A DNA stretch of 64,000 nucleotides, from positions 146,007,922-146,071,921 of the forward strand of contig NC_133538.1 in NCBI RefSeq assembly GCF_048544455.1, in the 5' to 3' direction. The translations under genes were made by a program, and so were the position numbers. Below are positions 1-11,905 of this stretch, piece after piece. Numbering within the stretch: position 1 is the stretch's first letter; each line of letters begins with the position of its first letter. This DNA is from Silene latifolia (lineage: Eukaryota > Streptophyta > Magnoliopsida > Caryophyllales > Caryophyllaceae). The notes under the pieces were generated by a model. That model did no database searches and had not been told where the DNA came from. It was given only the letters and a program-made list of their open reading frames with translations.

Positions 1-700
1 GTGGTCGGTCAAGTGGTTTAATGCACGATGACGGTACCAAACAATGTGTAAGGCTCGTGTTTACGATCGGTAGGTCGTAAATACGCGTCGGATTGTGACT
101 TTAGAAGTCGAGTCGAGAATTTTAAGGGAGAAAAGAGGGGGCGGACACTCGCGTAACTCTCAAATGGGTGTCATTTGAGGGGTATTTATAGGAGAATAAG
201 TGGTTGTGTGAGTTTTGAGCGACGTGGTCACCTGGGCTGCTCAAAGAGGCGCGAGCCACGTCGCGGGTCTTCGATCTGTGTTGTCGCTTTCACAACAAAC
301 GCAATCATGATTTGTTCTATCCTAGGATTTGTAGTCATATGTTTGGTACTTGACCATTCATAAATCCGGGAAATCTTAGTATAGAAGGTTTGAAATGTTT
401 GTTTTTTGTGGTTGACTCGGTTTGACTCGTTGTTGGGTTCGGGATTTGAATTTTTGAGTCGGTTTTTGGTCTGGTGTCGGTTTTGACTCTAGTTAGTGTC
501 ATCGCGACCCCGTCGTCGTGTATTAAACACTCCAGGTAGTTTTGAAATGTTTTGAAATGTTTCATTTTCGAAATCGTTTTAAGTTTTCCGACGTAAAGTT
601 GTACACAAACTGTCGATCAAACGCCGCGATTCCAAAACATGTCGTAGTGCGATAATCATCGGGTGTTTGTTGGAGTCTCAGCAGATACCGGGTATCTACA
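1..700 (-). repeat. LTR of a Tat-like Gypsy retrotransposon, inverted copy
   Basis: This stretch is the reverse complement of 9648-10346 with scattered differences. Read on the minus strand it starts TGTAGATACCC at 700, a typical LTR start, and carries a TATAAATA box (tatttata at 183-190). No purine tract adjoins base 700, so it is not the 3' LTR of the DNA to its right. It is either a 5' LTR of an element extending left of the window or a solo LTR. The far end is cut by the window or lies very near base 1. Confidence 0.8.
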
Positions 701-703
701 GAC

Positions 704-2156
704 GTGCAACAACAACAACCTCCCTTGGAAGCAACAACATCAACAACTCCGGAAATTGCTCAACTATCGAACTATCCGGAGGTAATTTTCATTTCTAACT
801 ACCATAGGGATACATTTGCCAAGTATGCTAGAAAATCCTTTCTATCCACCAAATTCATATGTGAAGATGCCTTGAACAAATTGGGTGTCCTTGAATAAAC
901 TAAAGCCTTCTGCCATGGGGTTGGGAAAATTGTTTGCTACAAGAGAATTGACATACCCCTCCCTTACCTTAGAATTCTTGAGTTCTTTGAAAGTTACTAA
1001 GGTAGAGACTAAAGAAAACATCGAGTTCCGCCTTGCTAATGTGAGTGGGCGCATCATCTTTGATGAATTGGGTAAAGCATTGGATCTTAGTGATTCACCT
1101 AGTTATTTCAAAAATCCCGAAAAGTATGACCCCGCTCCTCTTTGGGAGGCGATTTTCGGAAGGAAATTTGAGAACTATCATGCTAGTCGCGCTCTATTAG
1201 TCCACCATCCGGGCATTAGAATGTGGCACAAGGTCATCGGGAATACCATCATTGCAATAAAAGACACTAACCACTTTACCAAGCTCGATTGTGTTCTTCT
1301 TGAGTCGGCCTTAAATATTGGAAGGGAATTCACCAAGCCTTACAATTCTCTAAGGCATTTGGTGGAAAGATGGCTAAATGTTGATTGTGTAAAGCAAGGC
1401 ACCACCGTTATTGTAAATGGAGGTCTAGTCACTCTTTTGGCTAAGTACTTTGATCCGAATTTCAACAAGTATAGCAAGTATGTGGCGAAAAAGGGGGGTC
1501 ATCTCATTGACATGGATGCCATTATTAACAAGTACAAGTGGGTAACTCATAACCCTCTTGAAACCAAGTATAGGTGGCTCACCAATAAGGCTAGATCTTT
1601 TACTTTGCCTTCCAAGATATGCCGGTTGAGTGTCCATCGGACCAACTACCTACTTCCCCTCTTAAAAGAAGCCGAATACATCATCCGTCAACAAAGGGGT
1701 GAAATTGAAATGCCCTCCTATTCCATTGTCACACCACCCTATCCATTCAAGTATCAAGAGTTCAAACCCGAAGGTGTTAAAGCAAGCAATGACTATATGA
1801 CTCTACTTATGCAAGAGATGCACAAGCAAGCTTTTAAGGATTGGGAAGATGCTTACTTAGCCCAATATCCACCCCTCCTTCATTTAGATAGGCAAGGACT
1901 ACTTGATCCTTTATGTCCTTTGCCTAGTTGGGCGGATAGGGAAGTCTTCTTTCCGAGTGCATCTAGGGGTGAGACTCCGGCTGATGATGAGGTTGTCGGT
2001 GATGAGGTCGTTGATGATAGCATTGAGGAAGAAGCTAATGAAGAAGAAGAAGAAGAGGATGATGAAGAAAGTGAGCAAGAAAGTGAAGAGGGAAGTGGTG
2101 ATGAGTCCACTTTTATTGAGGAAGATGATGATAATGATGATATGGTGGAAGACTAG
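704..2156 (+). pseudogene. Athila ORF1-like protein, frameshifted and N-terminally cut
   Basis: Two overlapping reading frames form one protein. The first covers 704-898 and starts with a Q-rich stretch; the second runs to 2156 with 423 codons from 885. They join if one extra T near 893-895 is ignored (CTTGAATAAAC), giving ...LNKLGVLE then KLKPSAMGLG. The body resembles the Arabidopsis retrotransposon ORF-1 (Athila) family, with ELTYPSLTLEFLSSLKV and ALLVHHPGIRMWHKVI segments. The C-terminus is very acidic, with runs of E and D over about 50 residues. This ORF lies 3' of pol in Athila and has been called env-like; its function is not established. The N-terminus is lost at the LTR junction, so the product is unlikely to be functional. 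Confidence 0.75.
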
Positions 2157-4116
2157 CAAGCTTTGGAGGCTCCTACCCTCTTAAGGTTTGTCTACTTCTT
2201 TATTTGTTTTATTTACTTTATCTTGATCATGGTTGGAGAGTCCTAGCAACATAGAGGACTAACACCTCGGCCCCATTGAGGTGTTCTTATTTCATTGTTC
2301 CCACTTTTGAAAATCCAAAATGACAAATTTAGTTTCATGCATTGCATCTTGTGTGCATGAACTACCCCAACTTTAGGACATTAGAAATAATGTCTAACTC
2401 GGTTTGGAGAAGTACATGCATACGCAACGGGAGGTAATCTAAATTACGCTCTCCATCATAAACAAAAAACCCATGCATCATGTAGTATAGATTAGTGTAG
2501 CTTGTATTTAGTGTAGAATTCATGCATCATGCTTGCATGATTTCCCATCATTTTGGCCATTGAGGACAATGCCCATATTAGTGTGGGGATGGGGAATTCT
2601 AACTTAACTTTTATTCAAAAACCCAAAAAAAACCAAAAAAATTTGAAAAACCATAAAAATTTGAAAAATTTGAAAAACCAAAAACAAGTTCATTTCCTTT
2701 GTAGTGTAGTCATGTATACATTGTTGTATATATTGTGTTTGGTTTATCCTTGTTCACATTGATCGACTACGTCACATCCGAGACATAAGGATATTGAAGA
2801 CCGCATGGTATGATCTTTCCAATCTCCTTTTTCTTCTTTATGTTAATAACTATGTGACTTTATTTTGATTGATGCGGTATAACAATGTGAACTTAGGACT
2901 TGCATTTAGTTTATATGTCATATTAAGTTGGTAGAATCATTTACATTAGGATGTTTACATGGTAGTTGCATCATGGCATGTAGTTTGCATGTTAGAAAAA
3001 TTTTGCGAAACCGTCTACTTGGGAAGCTTTACAAGTGTATATAGGCCCTAGTAGATGTTTTTTCTTCTTAAGACTTTACTTGTTAGAATACTTGTAAAAC
3101 ACCCTAGGATGTGTCATGCTAGTATCCTTTGGCCCATGGATTAAGGCCTAGTCAAGAGAACCTTGTGGTGTGATAAATCCTTGGCTACCGTTTATTCCAA
3201 GGTGACCCTAGAAACCATGCATCCATCCATCATCCATGTTCTACCACATTTTTGTCATCAAAGGGAATGGGCACAAAAAGAAATCAATTTGACTTCAATG
3301 AAATGAAAAGTGAAAGAAAGTTTGCAAAATGCATCAAATGAAAAGAGGAGCAAAAATAGAACTCCTAAAGCTTCAAATATAAGTCACCCTCACTACATAT
3401 AGGGTGACTTTGAAAATGTTCAAAAGAAATGCAAAGAAAAGTTGAAAGTTGTCAAGTGTTGAAATGCCAAAGATCAAAAAGAAATGGCAAGGAAATGTTC
3501 TCAAATGTCAAATGCCACAAGAAATTGGGGGGAAAAACAAAAACAAAAGCAAACTCTCAAAGTGAAACTCAAATATCCATCGATCCCTTTATCCATCGTA
3601 TCCATTTTTGTGCATGGTAGAGTGGGGACGACCCTTCTTCTTGTCTAGGCAAGAGGGGGAATTCCACGATCCTCCAGTGTTTCTAACACCATAGGGAGTC
3701 TACTCTTGACAAAAGCATTTAACGATTGAGGACAAAAGTACCCTAGCTTAACACAACATGGAGGTGATTTATTGGTATCCTTCTAGGCTTAGTAGTTTGA
3801 AGAAATTGCATCTATGAAGGAGTGTGTACCCTTGAATTGCTTCCCTTGTAGATAATTTCCGCCACTTAGATGAGGAAAGTGGCTATTCTTTTGTAGATGC
3901 ATCCATTACTTGATTTTGTGGGCTTAACGTTTGGATGTGTCGCCATTTTGGCAAGACCCACCTTGCCTTACAAGAAGGCATCCTACCTCATGGTTGTCTT
4001 GTTGTGAGTTGAAGGGGCGGAGTGAGACCCGCTAATTGTCTCATATCGGCTATGTTATTAGGTTAGTTTAAATAATGGTCCTAGTCTTTGTCACCTCTTT
4101 ACTCGGGACGAGCAAA
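2157..4116 (+). other. Athila 3' non-coding region
   Basis: No convincing gene. The stretch contains AT-rich DNA, a purine block (GTGTGGGGATGGGG at 2582-2595) and A-rich tracts at 2620-2690. Long non-coding DNA between the last ORF and the 3' LTR is normal for Athila. Short ORFs here lack family resemblance. Confidence 0.6.
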
Positions 4117-4135
4117 GGTTCGGTTTGGGGATATT
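4117..4135 (+). other. Polypurine tract of the Athila fragment
   Basis: GGTTCGGTTTGGGGATATT directly precedes the TGATGTGACC start of the LTR, the position of the plus-strand priming tract in LTR retrotransposons. Confidence 0.7.
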
Positions 4136-5872
4136 TGATGTGACCATAATTAGAGCATATTTAGTCCCCGAATTAGCCTTGTTCCCATGCTTTTTAGTGC
4201 ATATTTGGTCATTTATTGTCTTTAGTTCTTTCTTTTGCATATTCTTTGAGGTTTTGTGTCCTTGGTAGGAAAGGAGTGCAAACCTTGCATTTTCATGGCA
4301 AAATGAGGCTAAATTAATTGAATTCAATGACCAAGCATCAAGGAGTGACGAGATTAGAAGGCCTTTGTACATACTATAGTAGATGGGCAATGATGAGAAA
4401 AGATCCTTGCATCCCCGAGGAAATCCTCAAGGATTTTATGAAGAAAAAGGAAGAAAAGAAGAAGGAACAAGACTGCCTGACAATCCGTGCGGATTGTCTA
4501 GAAGACGCCCGTCTTCACCCCACAATCCGTGCGTCTTTACCCCCAAGACGCCCGGGCAAAAGCTCCAGAAGACGCCCGTCTTCACCACCTGGACGCCCGG
4601 GCAGAAGTTGCAGAATCCGCCCGTCCCGTGCTAAAGACGCCCGGAATCCCAGACAGACCCATTTCGTCTTCTTCAAACTTCAAGGAAGGATGCACATCTT
4701 TTTCTAGAGACCGGAGTCTTCCAAAAGAGACCGGCGTTTCCTCAACAAGGGACTTAATCGTCATTTAAGCCCTTAGTTAACCCTAATTCATACACCTAAT
4801 CTCCACTATAAGTACCCCATTAGTCTAGTTAGAAGAGCATGTTCTTCTTAGCAAACTTTAGAGTAGTTAATATCAATCAAATCTCTCTTTAATCTTGTAA
4901 TCAACATTTAATCAAGTTTTAATACAAGTTTTATTTCCTTAATCTCTCTTTTGTTCATCCTTTATTTTGGGTAATTGAAGATTATTTGGGTTATTATTGG
5001 GAGATTGACAACCTCTCAATCAAGCATTCAAGTACTTCTTTTATTCTTTGCTTTGTTATTGGAATCATTAGTAGGTTTAATTCTCTTAATCTCTCTTTAA
5101 TTATTGTTAATCACTTTCATTTATTCATCATGTTTCACTTTGTTGGTATGATTGACAACCTTGCTAGCATGTTCAACATGATAATAAGTGAGTAGTTTCC
5201 TTAGCTAGGGTTAATGGGTAATTAGGGGAAACCAACATGGGGGATGATTCATGCTTAAATTAATATGCTTTCATAGTTTATTTGCTTGCTTGTTGTGATC
5301 TCAACTTATACACATGTTATGTTTGATGAAATGTGAGCCTATGAATCCTTGCATTTTTTACCCATCACCTATCTTTTCAATGAGACTTGTAAGACATAAA
5401 CCAACTCGAGTCTCATTAGACCATGCATATTGTTGAGTAGGGAAGATTAAGTCGACTTGTAGGTGTTGTACAATCTAATCGATTTGGCTCCGGGACCCAA
5501 ACTTTCCTAGGATTATAAGATATAAACCAACTCGATCCATCACAATAATAATTGCTTGCTTTTAACTTGAGAATATGTTTGTATGATCAATTCCCATGAA
5601 TCCCCTATGACCCCATGACACCCTAGTGCCTTTTATCAATTGTTTACATCCCTTTTAATTCATCTTGCTTGTTTACTTTCATTGCTTTTTTTAGTTTAGT
5701 GATCTTCTACATCAAACCCCAATTGTGACACCCCTAAGACACCACTAGTTGTAATAGAAATCTCATCTCAATTCCCGTCCCTTGGGATCTGACCTTTACT
5801 TGCCTCTTTACTAATTGTAGTGTTGTTTGTGAAGTTGTAAATTGTGTTTTGGTCTAGGTGCTCCTAACGACA
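4136..5872 (+). repeat. 3' LTR of the Athila fragment
   Basis: The LTR starts TGATGTGACC and ends CCTAACGACA, giving TG..CA ends and about 1.74 kb. A TATAAGTA at 4807-4814 is a promoter candidate. Short direct repeats rich in GACGCCCG lie at 4505-4640. The end matches the usual CTCCTAACGACA of this lineage by memory of the family. Confidence 0.75.
4807..4814 (+). promoter_or_regulatory. TATA box of the Athila LTR
   Basis: TATAAGTA lies in the middle of the LTR, where U3 would meet R. This is a sequence match only. Confidence 0.45.
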
Positions 5873-6873
5873 AGTAACCGAAAAACATAGTAATACCGAC
5901 CAAGTACCGATCAAAGCAGTAACCGCAAGAGAGGACACTCTCTCCGGCGTCTCGGTAAACTCAATGGGCAGCTCGCCACAGGGAAGGCCGGATACCATGG
6001 CGAAGTCCTCTAAAGTCACGCCGACCTCCCCAAACTCCATGTGGAACGACGACGTCGTATCCCAATACCGATCCAACATAGCGCGGATCAAACACAGGTT
6101 CGCCCTAATCGAAGACCTGTGAATGTCCCGCCAAGCGGCCACCAACGGCCCAAAATCCGACCTCTCTATCAACGCCCTCGACCCGGCTCGGAGAACGTCG
6201 TAGAGACCCAAGCAGGTAGAAAAGCCCGAGAAAGTCCTCATGGTGCCAATCTCCTGAAATCAAAAACAGACAACGTCAGAATGAATATTTAGGCCCGACA
6301 CTTCAAAAATGACAAAATTCAACCAGGGAATACGACTCACCATGCCCTCGTGAGCACGGTAGGAAAGGTGTCGATCCAGTCGGAGCAACAAATGACTACC
6401 GTCAAAAACCTCGGCCCACGCAGGCACCGCCCGTAAAAGCAAACCCCGCGGGGCCGTAACTCGCCTGGCTCTCCAACTCGCGACGTCAGCATCGTCCTCG
6501 GCTGTCTCCACTCTCCGTCTCTTATGGCCGCGAGACTCGACGTGGTGGGTAGGACCAAACTCAACGACCCTATTCACATCCCGCAATGACCGCCTAGTCG
6601 CCCGAGGACGTCGCTCCCTCGAAGAAACCCTCCTCCTGGAGGTACTCGCCTCAGCCCCAGTCTGAGCTCTCCCAGTGCTAACAGCCCCGACAACGGGCTC
6701 CTCACGTTCCTCGACGGCCCCTGAGGCCCCAACAGTCTACTCAGGAGGTCTCTCCTCCTTAGTGACGTCCTTCACAACCACGGCAGGCGCGCTAACCGGA
6801 GTGCTAACCGGAACCGTCCCGAACAACTCCGCAAGAGTCGCAGCCATGAACTCGGCCTGCCCCGAACACTCTC
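5873..6873 (-). pseudogene. Plant mobile domain (PMD / aminotransferase-like) gene fragment
   Basis: Two exons are visible on the minus strand. Exon A runs 6873-6341 after an acceptor (TTTGTAG) and holds an ATG at 6847. An 87-base intron (GTGAGTCG...ATTTCAG, 6340-6254) follows, then exon B from 6253. Phase is kept across the junction (HEGM then EIGTMRTF). Exon B has the PMD signature: a buried hydrophobic run, a DRYWDTTSSFHMEFGEVGVT-like segment, then LEDFAMVSGLPCGELP. PMD proteins include MAIN and MAIL1, nuclear factors in silencing and genome stability, and many retrotransposon-borne copies. An in-frame TAG at 6739-6737 breaks exon A. Exon B is cut at the Athila LTR. The gene is antisense to the Tat-like LTR at 9648, as reported for extra ORFs of some Tat elements. 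Confidence 0.7.
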
Positions 6874-7929
6874 CTACAAACAAAAAACGTCAGCCGGAGT
6901 TTCGGCATTACGACGGCATAAAATGGATAAATCCAAAAAACAAAAAAAAAACACAACCTGCAATGCAAAAACAAGGGCAATCCCGCCCAAAATCCAACCA
7001 AACAAAACGGTTCACAAAAAAAACACAAAAACGACTCGCCCCTCTTTTCAAGCAAAAGACGAGTCAAAACCACAAAAACGGCATTTCAAGACCCATACAA
7101 GGTCCGCCTACAAAACAAAATACATTCCCGACACAATGGGGTATTTTTCTGCGACTCAAAAAGGCAATTCATACGCTAATTTGACCCCAAACCGGTCAAA
7201 AATTCTAAAACGACCACAAAAGGTGAACGTGATTCTATCACGCCTCAAAACGACCTAAAATACCAATGAGGTCCATTTAAGGCAAACTGACTCAATACAA
7301 GCCCAAACAGACGCTTATTTGGTCAGACGTAAGACAGTCGCAAAGGGCAAAAATCCAATTTTGCCCACAAACATCCAATTTTGCCCACAAACACCCACTA
7401 CCCAAGCAAATAAACTTGGCATTGTGAAATGAGACGGTTTCTCGCCTCACTCACGTTTTTCGAGCATTGGGAGCGGGAACGGGGACCAAAATACAAACTA
7501 AAAGCACCCCTATACTCCTAAACAGGTTTCTAACCTAATGCAAGCATCAATTTCACTCGAAATGGGCTCAATCAAAAACGCCCAATTCGATTTTTAGGGC
7601 AAAATTCGCCCTAATTCAATCAAGCTAAAGATCAACAAATTTGAATGGATTCAAGAAGAAATACTTACCTTGAGATGACATTGTTGATGAAGGCAAGAAT
7701 TCGAACAAGCAAGAAGGACCAACAATGGCGGATTTGGCTTTGCTTTATCGAAGAGAAAGAAGACGAGATGATGAATGGTATGCGGCCTGAACTCGCGTCT
7801 TTTGCAGAAAAATAGGGAAGCCCCTTTGGTTCGCCAGGCGGCTCGCGCCTAAACCAGGCCTCCCTCTTGCTCTTTCAGCGGATTTTCGGCTTTAGCCCAA
7901 TTTCCCGTGACAAACTTCAAATTTTCATT
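6874..7929. other. Non-coding internal DNA of the Tat-like element
   Basis: There is no recognisable gene. The region is A-rich near 6920-7080. It contains an acceptor for an upstream, unseen PMD exon and a GGCTCGCGCCT motif at about 7849 shared with the LTR and with 10.6-11.3 kb. Small ORFs here look accidental. Confidence 0.5.
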
Positions 7930-8571
7930 TGACGATATTAAAGGTCGTCATTTTTCTCAAAAACAAATAGTGAAAATTCAAATTCACTATTTTCGAAAGC
8001 TTTAAACAACGGCACATAAACCGTCCCTCCAATCGAATAGTGAAAATTTAAATTCACTATTTTTGGGAATTTTCAAGCAAACGGCGATCAAAACCGCCAA
8101 TTTCAGAAATAATGGTGAAATCAAAATTCACCATTACCCTTCAAAATTTCAAAAATAATAGCGAAAATTCAAAAACCGCTATTTCTCCAAATTATAAGCG
8201 ACGGCAGTTAAAACCGTCATTTTCAAAATAATAGTTGGAAATTGTATTCTACTATTTTCACCACGCATGTCAACGGCAGCACATAAACCGTCACTTCAAT
8301 CAATAGTGAAGATTCCAAATTCACTATTTCCGTCAAGTGTCAACGGCAGCATATAAACCGTCATTTCAAACACAATAGCAAACTTAAAATTGTTATTTTC
8401 CTTCAAAATTAAAACAAACGGCGATCAAAACCGCCACTTCAAGTTCAAAAAAAAACGACGAACGGTGAAGATGTCAAATTCACTATTCTTTCAAATACCA
8501 GCAGGGGGCTTCCTCGTGGAACCCGCTCATTCCAAAAACAGTGATAGTGAAAATCCATACTCACTATTCCC
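7930..8571. repeat. Degenerate tandem array of alternating hairpins
   Basis: Two hairpin types alternate about every 70 bases. Type one pairs AATAGTGAA with TTCACTATT; examples start near 7966, 8036, 8110, 8157, 8230, 8302, 8373 and 8544. Type two pairs ACGG with CCGT, or GGCG with CGCC; examples start near 8009, 8080, 8199, 8273, 8343 and 8418. Several copies change both arms together, for example AATGGTGAA with TTCACCATT. Confidence 0.7.
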
Positions 8572-8645
8572 ACAGCGGCATCACGAGTTCGCTACTTTCA
8601 AAACAGGCCCATTCGACGCGGCTATTCCCATGGTCCATTAATCGA

Positions 8646-9405
8646 CCTTACCATTGGCTGGCGAGCCTTTGTCCGCAAGCATTCAAGGACACATCCCGAA
8701 GATGCCTCGAGTACATTTCCTTACCATTGGCTGGCGAGCCTTTGTCCGCAAGCATTCAAGGACAGATCCCGAAGATGCCTCGGGTACATTTCCTTACCAT
8801 TGGCTGGCGAGCCTTTGTCCGCAAGCATTCAAGGACAGATCCCGAAGATGCCTCGGGTACATTTCCTTATCATGGTTGGCGAGCCTTTGTCCGCAACCTT
8901 TCAAGGACAGATCCTGAAGATGCCTCGGGTACATTTCCTTGCCAACGGCTGGCGAGCCTTTGTCCGCAACCTTTCAAGGACAAATACCGATGATGCCTGG
9001 GGTACATTTTCTTACTATTGGCTGGCGAGCCTTTTGTCCGCAACCTTTCAAGGACAGATCCCAAAGATGCCTCGGGTACATTTCCTTACCATCGGCTGGC
9101 GAGCCTTTGTCCGCAACCTTTCAAGGATAGATCCCGAAGATGCCTCGGGTACATTTCCTTACCATCGGCTGGCGAGCCTTTGTCCGCAAACCTTTCAAGG
9201 ACAGATCCCGAAGATGCCTCGGGTACATTTCCTTACCATTGGCTGGCGAGCCTTTGTCCGCAACCTTTCAAGGATACATCCCGAATATGCCTCAGATACA
9301 TTTCCTTACCACAGCTGGCGAGCCTTTGTCCGCAAACATGCAAGGACATATCCGAAGATGCCTCAGGTATGACTCCTTCCTATGGCTGGCGAGCCTTTGT
9401 ACGTA
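8646..9405. repeat. 73-bp tandem repeat array, about 11 units
   Basis: The anchor GGCTGGCGAGCC recurs at about 8656, 8729, 8802, 8875, 8948, 9020, 9094, 9167, 9241, 9313 and 9384. Each unit has two potential stems: TGTCC with GGACA, and CCCGA with TCGGG. The array lies just before the polypurine tract, where Tat/Ogre-type elements often carry tandem repeats. ORFs across it are by-products of a period that is not a multiple of three. Confidence 0.9.
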
Positions 9406-9633
9406 GTCTAATGGACTTTAAACGACCCACACGGACAGTCGACAGACTCTAAAATGTTCCCGACGACATGTCCTTGACTCGTACCCTCGAGTCGCCTTGG
9501 CGTCGCCCTTCCCGACGGCAGGTCCTTGGCCCGAATCCTTTCGAGCCGCCTCGACGTCGCTTGGGTCTCCAGGTTGTAATCTTCGATTGACCTGGGGGCT
9601 CTACTTTGACTTTCGCCCTGTCCAAGCCTCAGT

Positions 9634-9647
9634 CAAAGTGGGGGCTC
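9634..9647 (+). other. Polypurine tract of the Tat-like element
   Basis: CAAAGTGGGGGCTC directly precedes TGTAGATACCC. This marks 9648 as the start of a 3' LTR of an element whose internal DNA lies to the left. Confidence 0.75.
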
Positions 9648-10346
9648 TGTAGATACCCACTATCTTCTAAGACTCCAACAAACACCCGATGATTATCGGA
9701 CTACAACATGTTTTGGAATAGCGGCGTTTGATCGACAGTTTGTGTACAACTTTACGTCGGAAAACTTAAAACGATTTCGAAAATAAAATATTTCAAAACA
9801 TTTCAAAAATACCTGGAGTGTTTAATGCACGACGACGGGGTCACAATGACACTAACTAGAGTCAAAACCGGCACCAGACCAAAAACTGACTCAAAAATTC
9901 AAATCCCGACTCCAACAACGAGTCAAACCGAGTCAACCACAAAAACGAAACATTTCAAACCTTCTACCTTAAGTTTTCCCGGATTCATGTTGGTCAAGTA
10001 CCAAACATGTGACTACAAAACCTAGGATAGAACAAATCATGAATGTGTTTGTTGTGAAAGTGACAACACAGCTCGAAGACCCGCTACGTGGCTCGCGCCT
10101 CTTTGAGCAGCCCAGGTGGCCACGTCACTCAAAACTCACACAACCACTCATTCTCCTATAAATACCCCTCAAATGGCACCCATTTGAGACTTATGCGAGT
10201 GTCCGCCCCCTCTTTTCTCCCTTAAAATTCTCGACTCGACTTCTAAAGTCACAATCCGACGCGTATTTACGACCTACCGATCGTAAACACGAGCCTTACA
10301 CATTGTTTGGTACCGTCATCGTGCATTAAATCACTTGACCGACCAT
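9648..10346 (+). repeat. 3' LTR of a Tat-like Gypsy retrotransposon
   Basis: The LTR starts TGTAGATACCC after a polypurine tract and is the inverted match of 1-700. It carries TATAAATA at 10157 and a CTCGCGCCTCTTTGAGC block. The right end is uncertain because the left copy is cut at base 1. No clear primer-binding site follows. Confidence 0.75.
10157..10164 (+). promoter_or_regulatory. TATA box of the Tat-like LTR
   Basis: TATAAATA is conserved in both inverted LTR copies (183-190 on the minus strand and here), which supports a promoter role. Confidence 0.6.
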
Positions 10347-11905
10347 TTCGACCACAACACCATCACTAAACTTTAAAAACACTCTTTTTACTTACCAAAA
10401 CGGTTTTAAACCGAGTTTTTTCCGATCAAATGAGTTGTTACACTTATGTCGGTCACTCGCCATAACCAAACATGTAAGTATGAGGGTGTAAAAATCCTCT
10501 TTTATTATGTTTTCATTTGTTTCATGACTATAATATGCTAAAACATGCATAACATGAACCAAAACATGGAATAAACGAGCCAAAACTGATTTTTGGTCTA
10601 AGGCAGAAGTCCCTTAGGTCGCCAACTGGCCCGCGCCTAAATGGGGTGCTCAGACCAGAGATCAACCGTGTTTGTTCTCGTCATTTCCCTTAATCCATTT
10701 TTCATATTTATAATCGGTTTTCACCATTTCAAGTATTTTCGAACCCTTTTTATTTTATTTCACATGTTTTAACCATAAAATATTTTTCACCCATGGTTCC
10801 TCATACCATGACGGTTAAATCCGTGTTTCGGTGATAATATTTGGTTAATGACATTTAAAAGGTATTTTAAAGCCTTTTATTTCATTTCTTTACATTTTCA
10901 AACAAACATATTAGTCACCAACACAAAATCATCCTTGGTTCTACATACCGTGCCGGATTTTAACCCGGGTAGGATGACGAGTATCGACTAATTACATTCA
11001 AATGGACTTAAAACAATTCGTCCATAATCATTTTCAAAACTATTCATGTCAAGTTTGACAAATCGAACCCGACACTGGATATTATCAAATAATGATGATT
11101 ATTCGAGTCTAGTTCTTCAAATAAACAAATGCGGTCTAAACGACCCCTTCAAATCAAACCGGGTTCAAACACCCATTTTCAACACGTTTTATAACGTTTT
11201 CTAAAAGGTCAGAACACGGCACATAAACCGTGGGCTAACCCGCGCCTAAACAGGCTCCTCATTTCTCATTTTGAAAACCAGAGGGAAGCCCCTTACACCG
11301 CCGGCTGGCTCGCGCCTCATATAGCCGTCTGGTACAGGGCCTGTTCCTTTCGAGCATTAGTCTAGGACGATCCCGACTCCGGTTAACCCGGATATAGGAC
11401 GGATCAGATGACTATTCAAACCATATTTGCAAAATGCCTTATTAAGACAAATGGATCATGTTATGCACCCTAAACCTAATACGGTAAATGGATGTTTAAT
11501 TTCCGTCTTGCATGCAAGTCAATCATTAATCCAACTCGACATCTTATACTTGCTACTTGGATTAAATCAACCAACTTAGAAGGCTCTCACATGTTAGGTT
11601 TAAATCATTGGATGCGCATTCATGCATTTAAACCGTTTTATCAACTTTTGCATTCAACCAACCAAGATCGATCAGTAGAGGCCGCTAAACGCGGGCGGGA
11701 TTGGGTTCTGATTAAAGGGCATCCCAATACGTACCTTCACCTCTTACTCAGAAACTTTGGATAGTGGACGACCTTATCCAGGGCGTACGAGAGTCATTCT
11801 AGAGATAGGATGCTAAAGAGGGACGATTTCCTTATCTTTAATACCTATGTCAAACGCTGCTTTGTGCTTCGATTTGACCGAGGTATAAAGTGGATTTCGA
11901 ACGGG
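10347..11905. other. Retroelement leader-like non-coding DNA
   Basis: No gene is visible. GGCCCGCGCCTAAA (about 10630), CCCGCGCCTAAACAGG (about 11240) and GGCTCGCGCCTCA (about 11310) echo motifs of the Tat-like LTR and internal region, so this is probably related retroelement DNA. The block ends where a new LTR starts at 11906. Confidence 0.4.

Larger units (their letters stand above)
701..5872 (+). mobile_element. Athila-type Gypsy retrotransposon, 5'-truncated
   Basis: This holds the 3' part of an Athila element: the extra ORF found downstream of pol in Athila, a long 3' non-coding region, a purine-rich tract and a full 3' LTR. Gag, protease, RT and integrase are absent. The left edge abuts the end of the inverted Tat-like LTR. 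The right edge breaks a PMD-like gene. With no 5' end visible, a target duplication cannot be tested. Confidence 0.8.

Noticed and set aside
1880..2184. Antisense and shifted ORFs over the acidic tail of the Athila protein
   Set aside because: They are shadows of GAA/GAT repeats in the real frame.
8646..9405. CRISPR-like regular array
   Set aside because: Units are contiguous 73-bp tandem copies with no unique spacers, in a plant genome.
8541..9452. Long ORFs over 8.5-9.4 kb on both strands
   Set aside because: They follow the 73-bp tandem array; its period rotates through all frames and the peptides are shifted copies of one another.
701..9647. One single ~10 kb element with long terminal inverted repeats
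   Set aside because: The inverted repeats are LTRs by TG start, TATA box and PPT, and a foreign Athila fragment lies between them, so two LTR insertions in opposite orientation explain the layout better.
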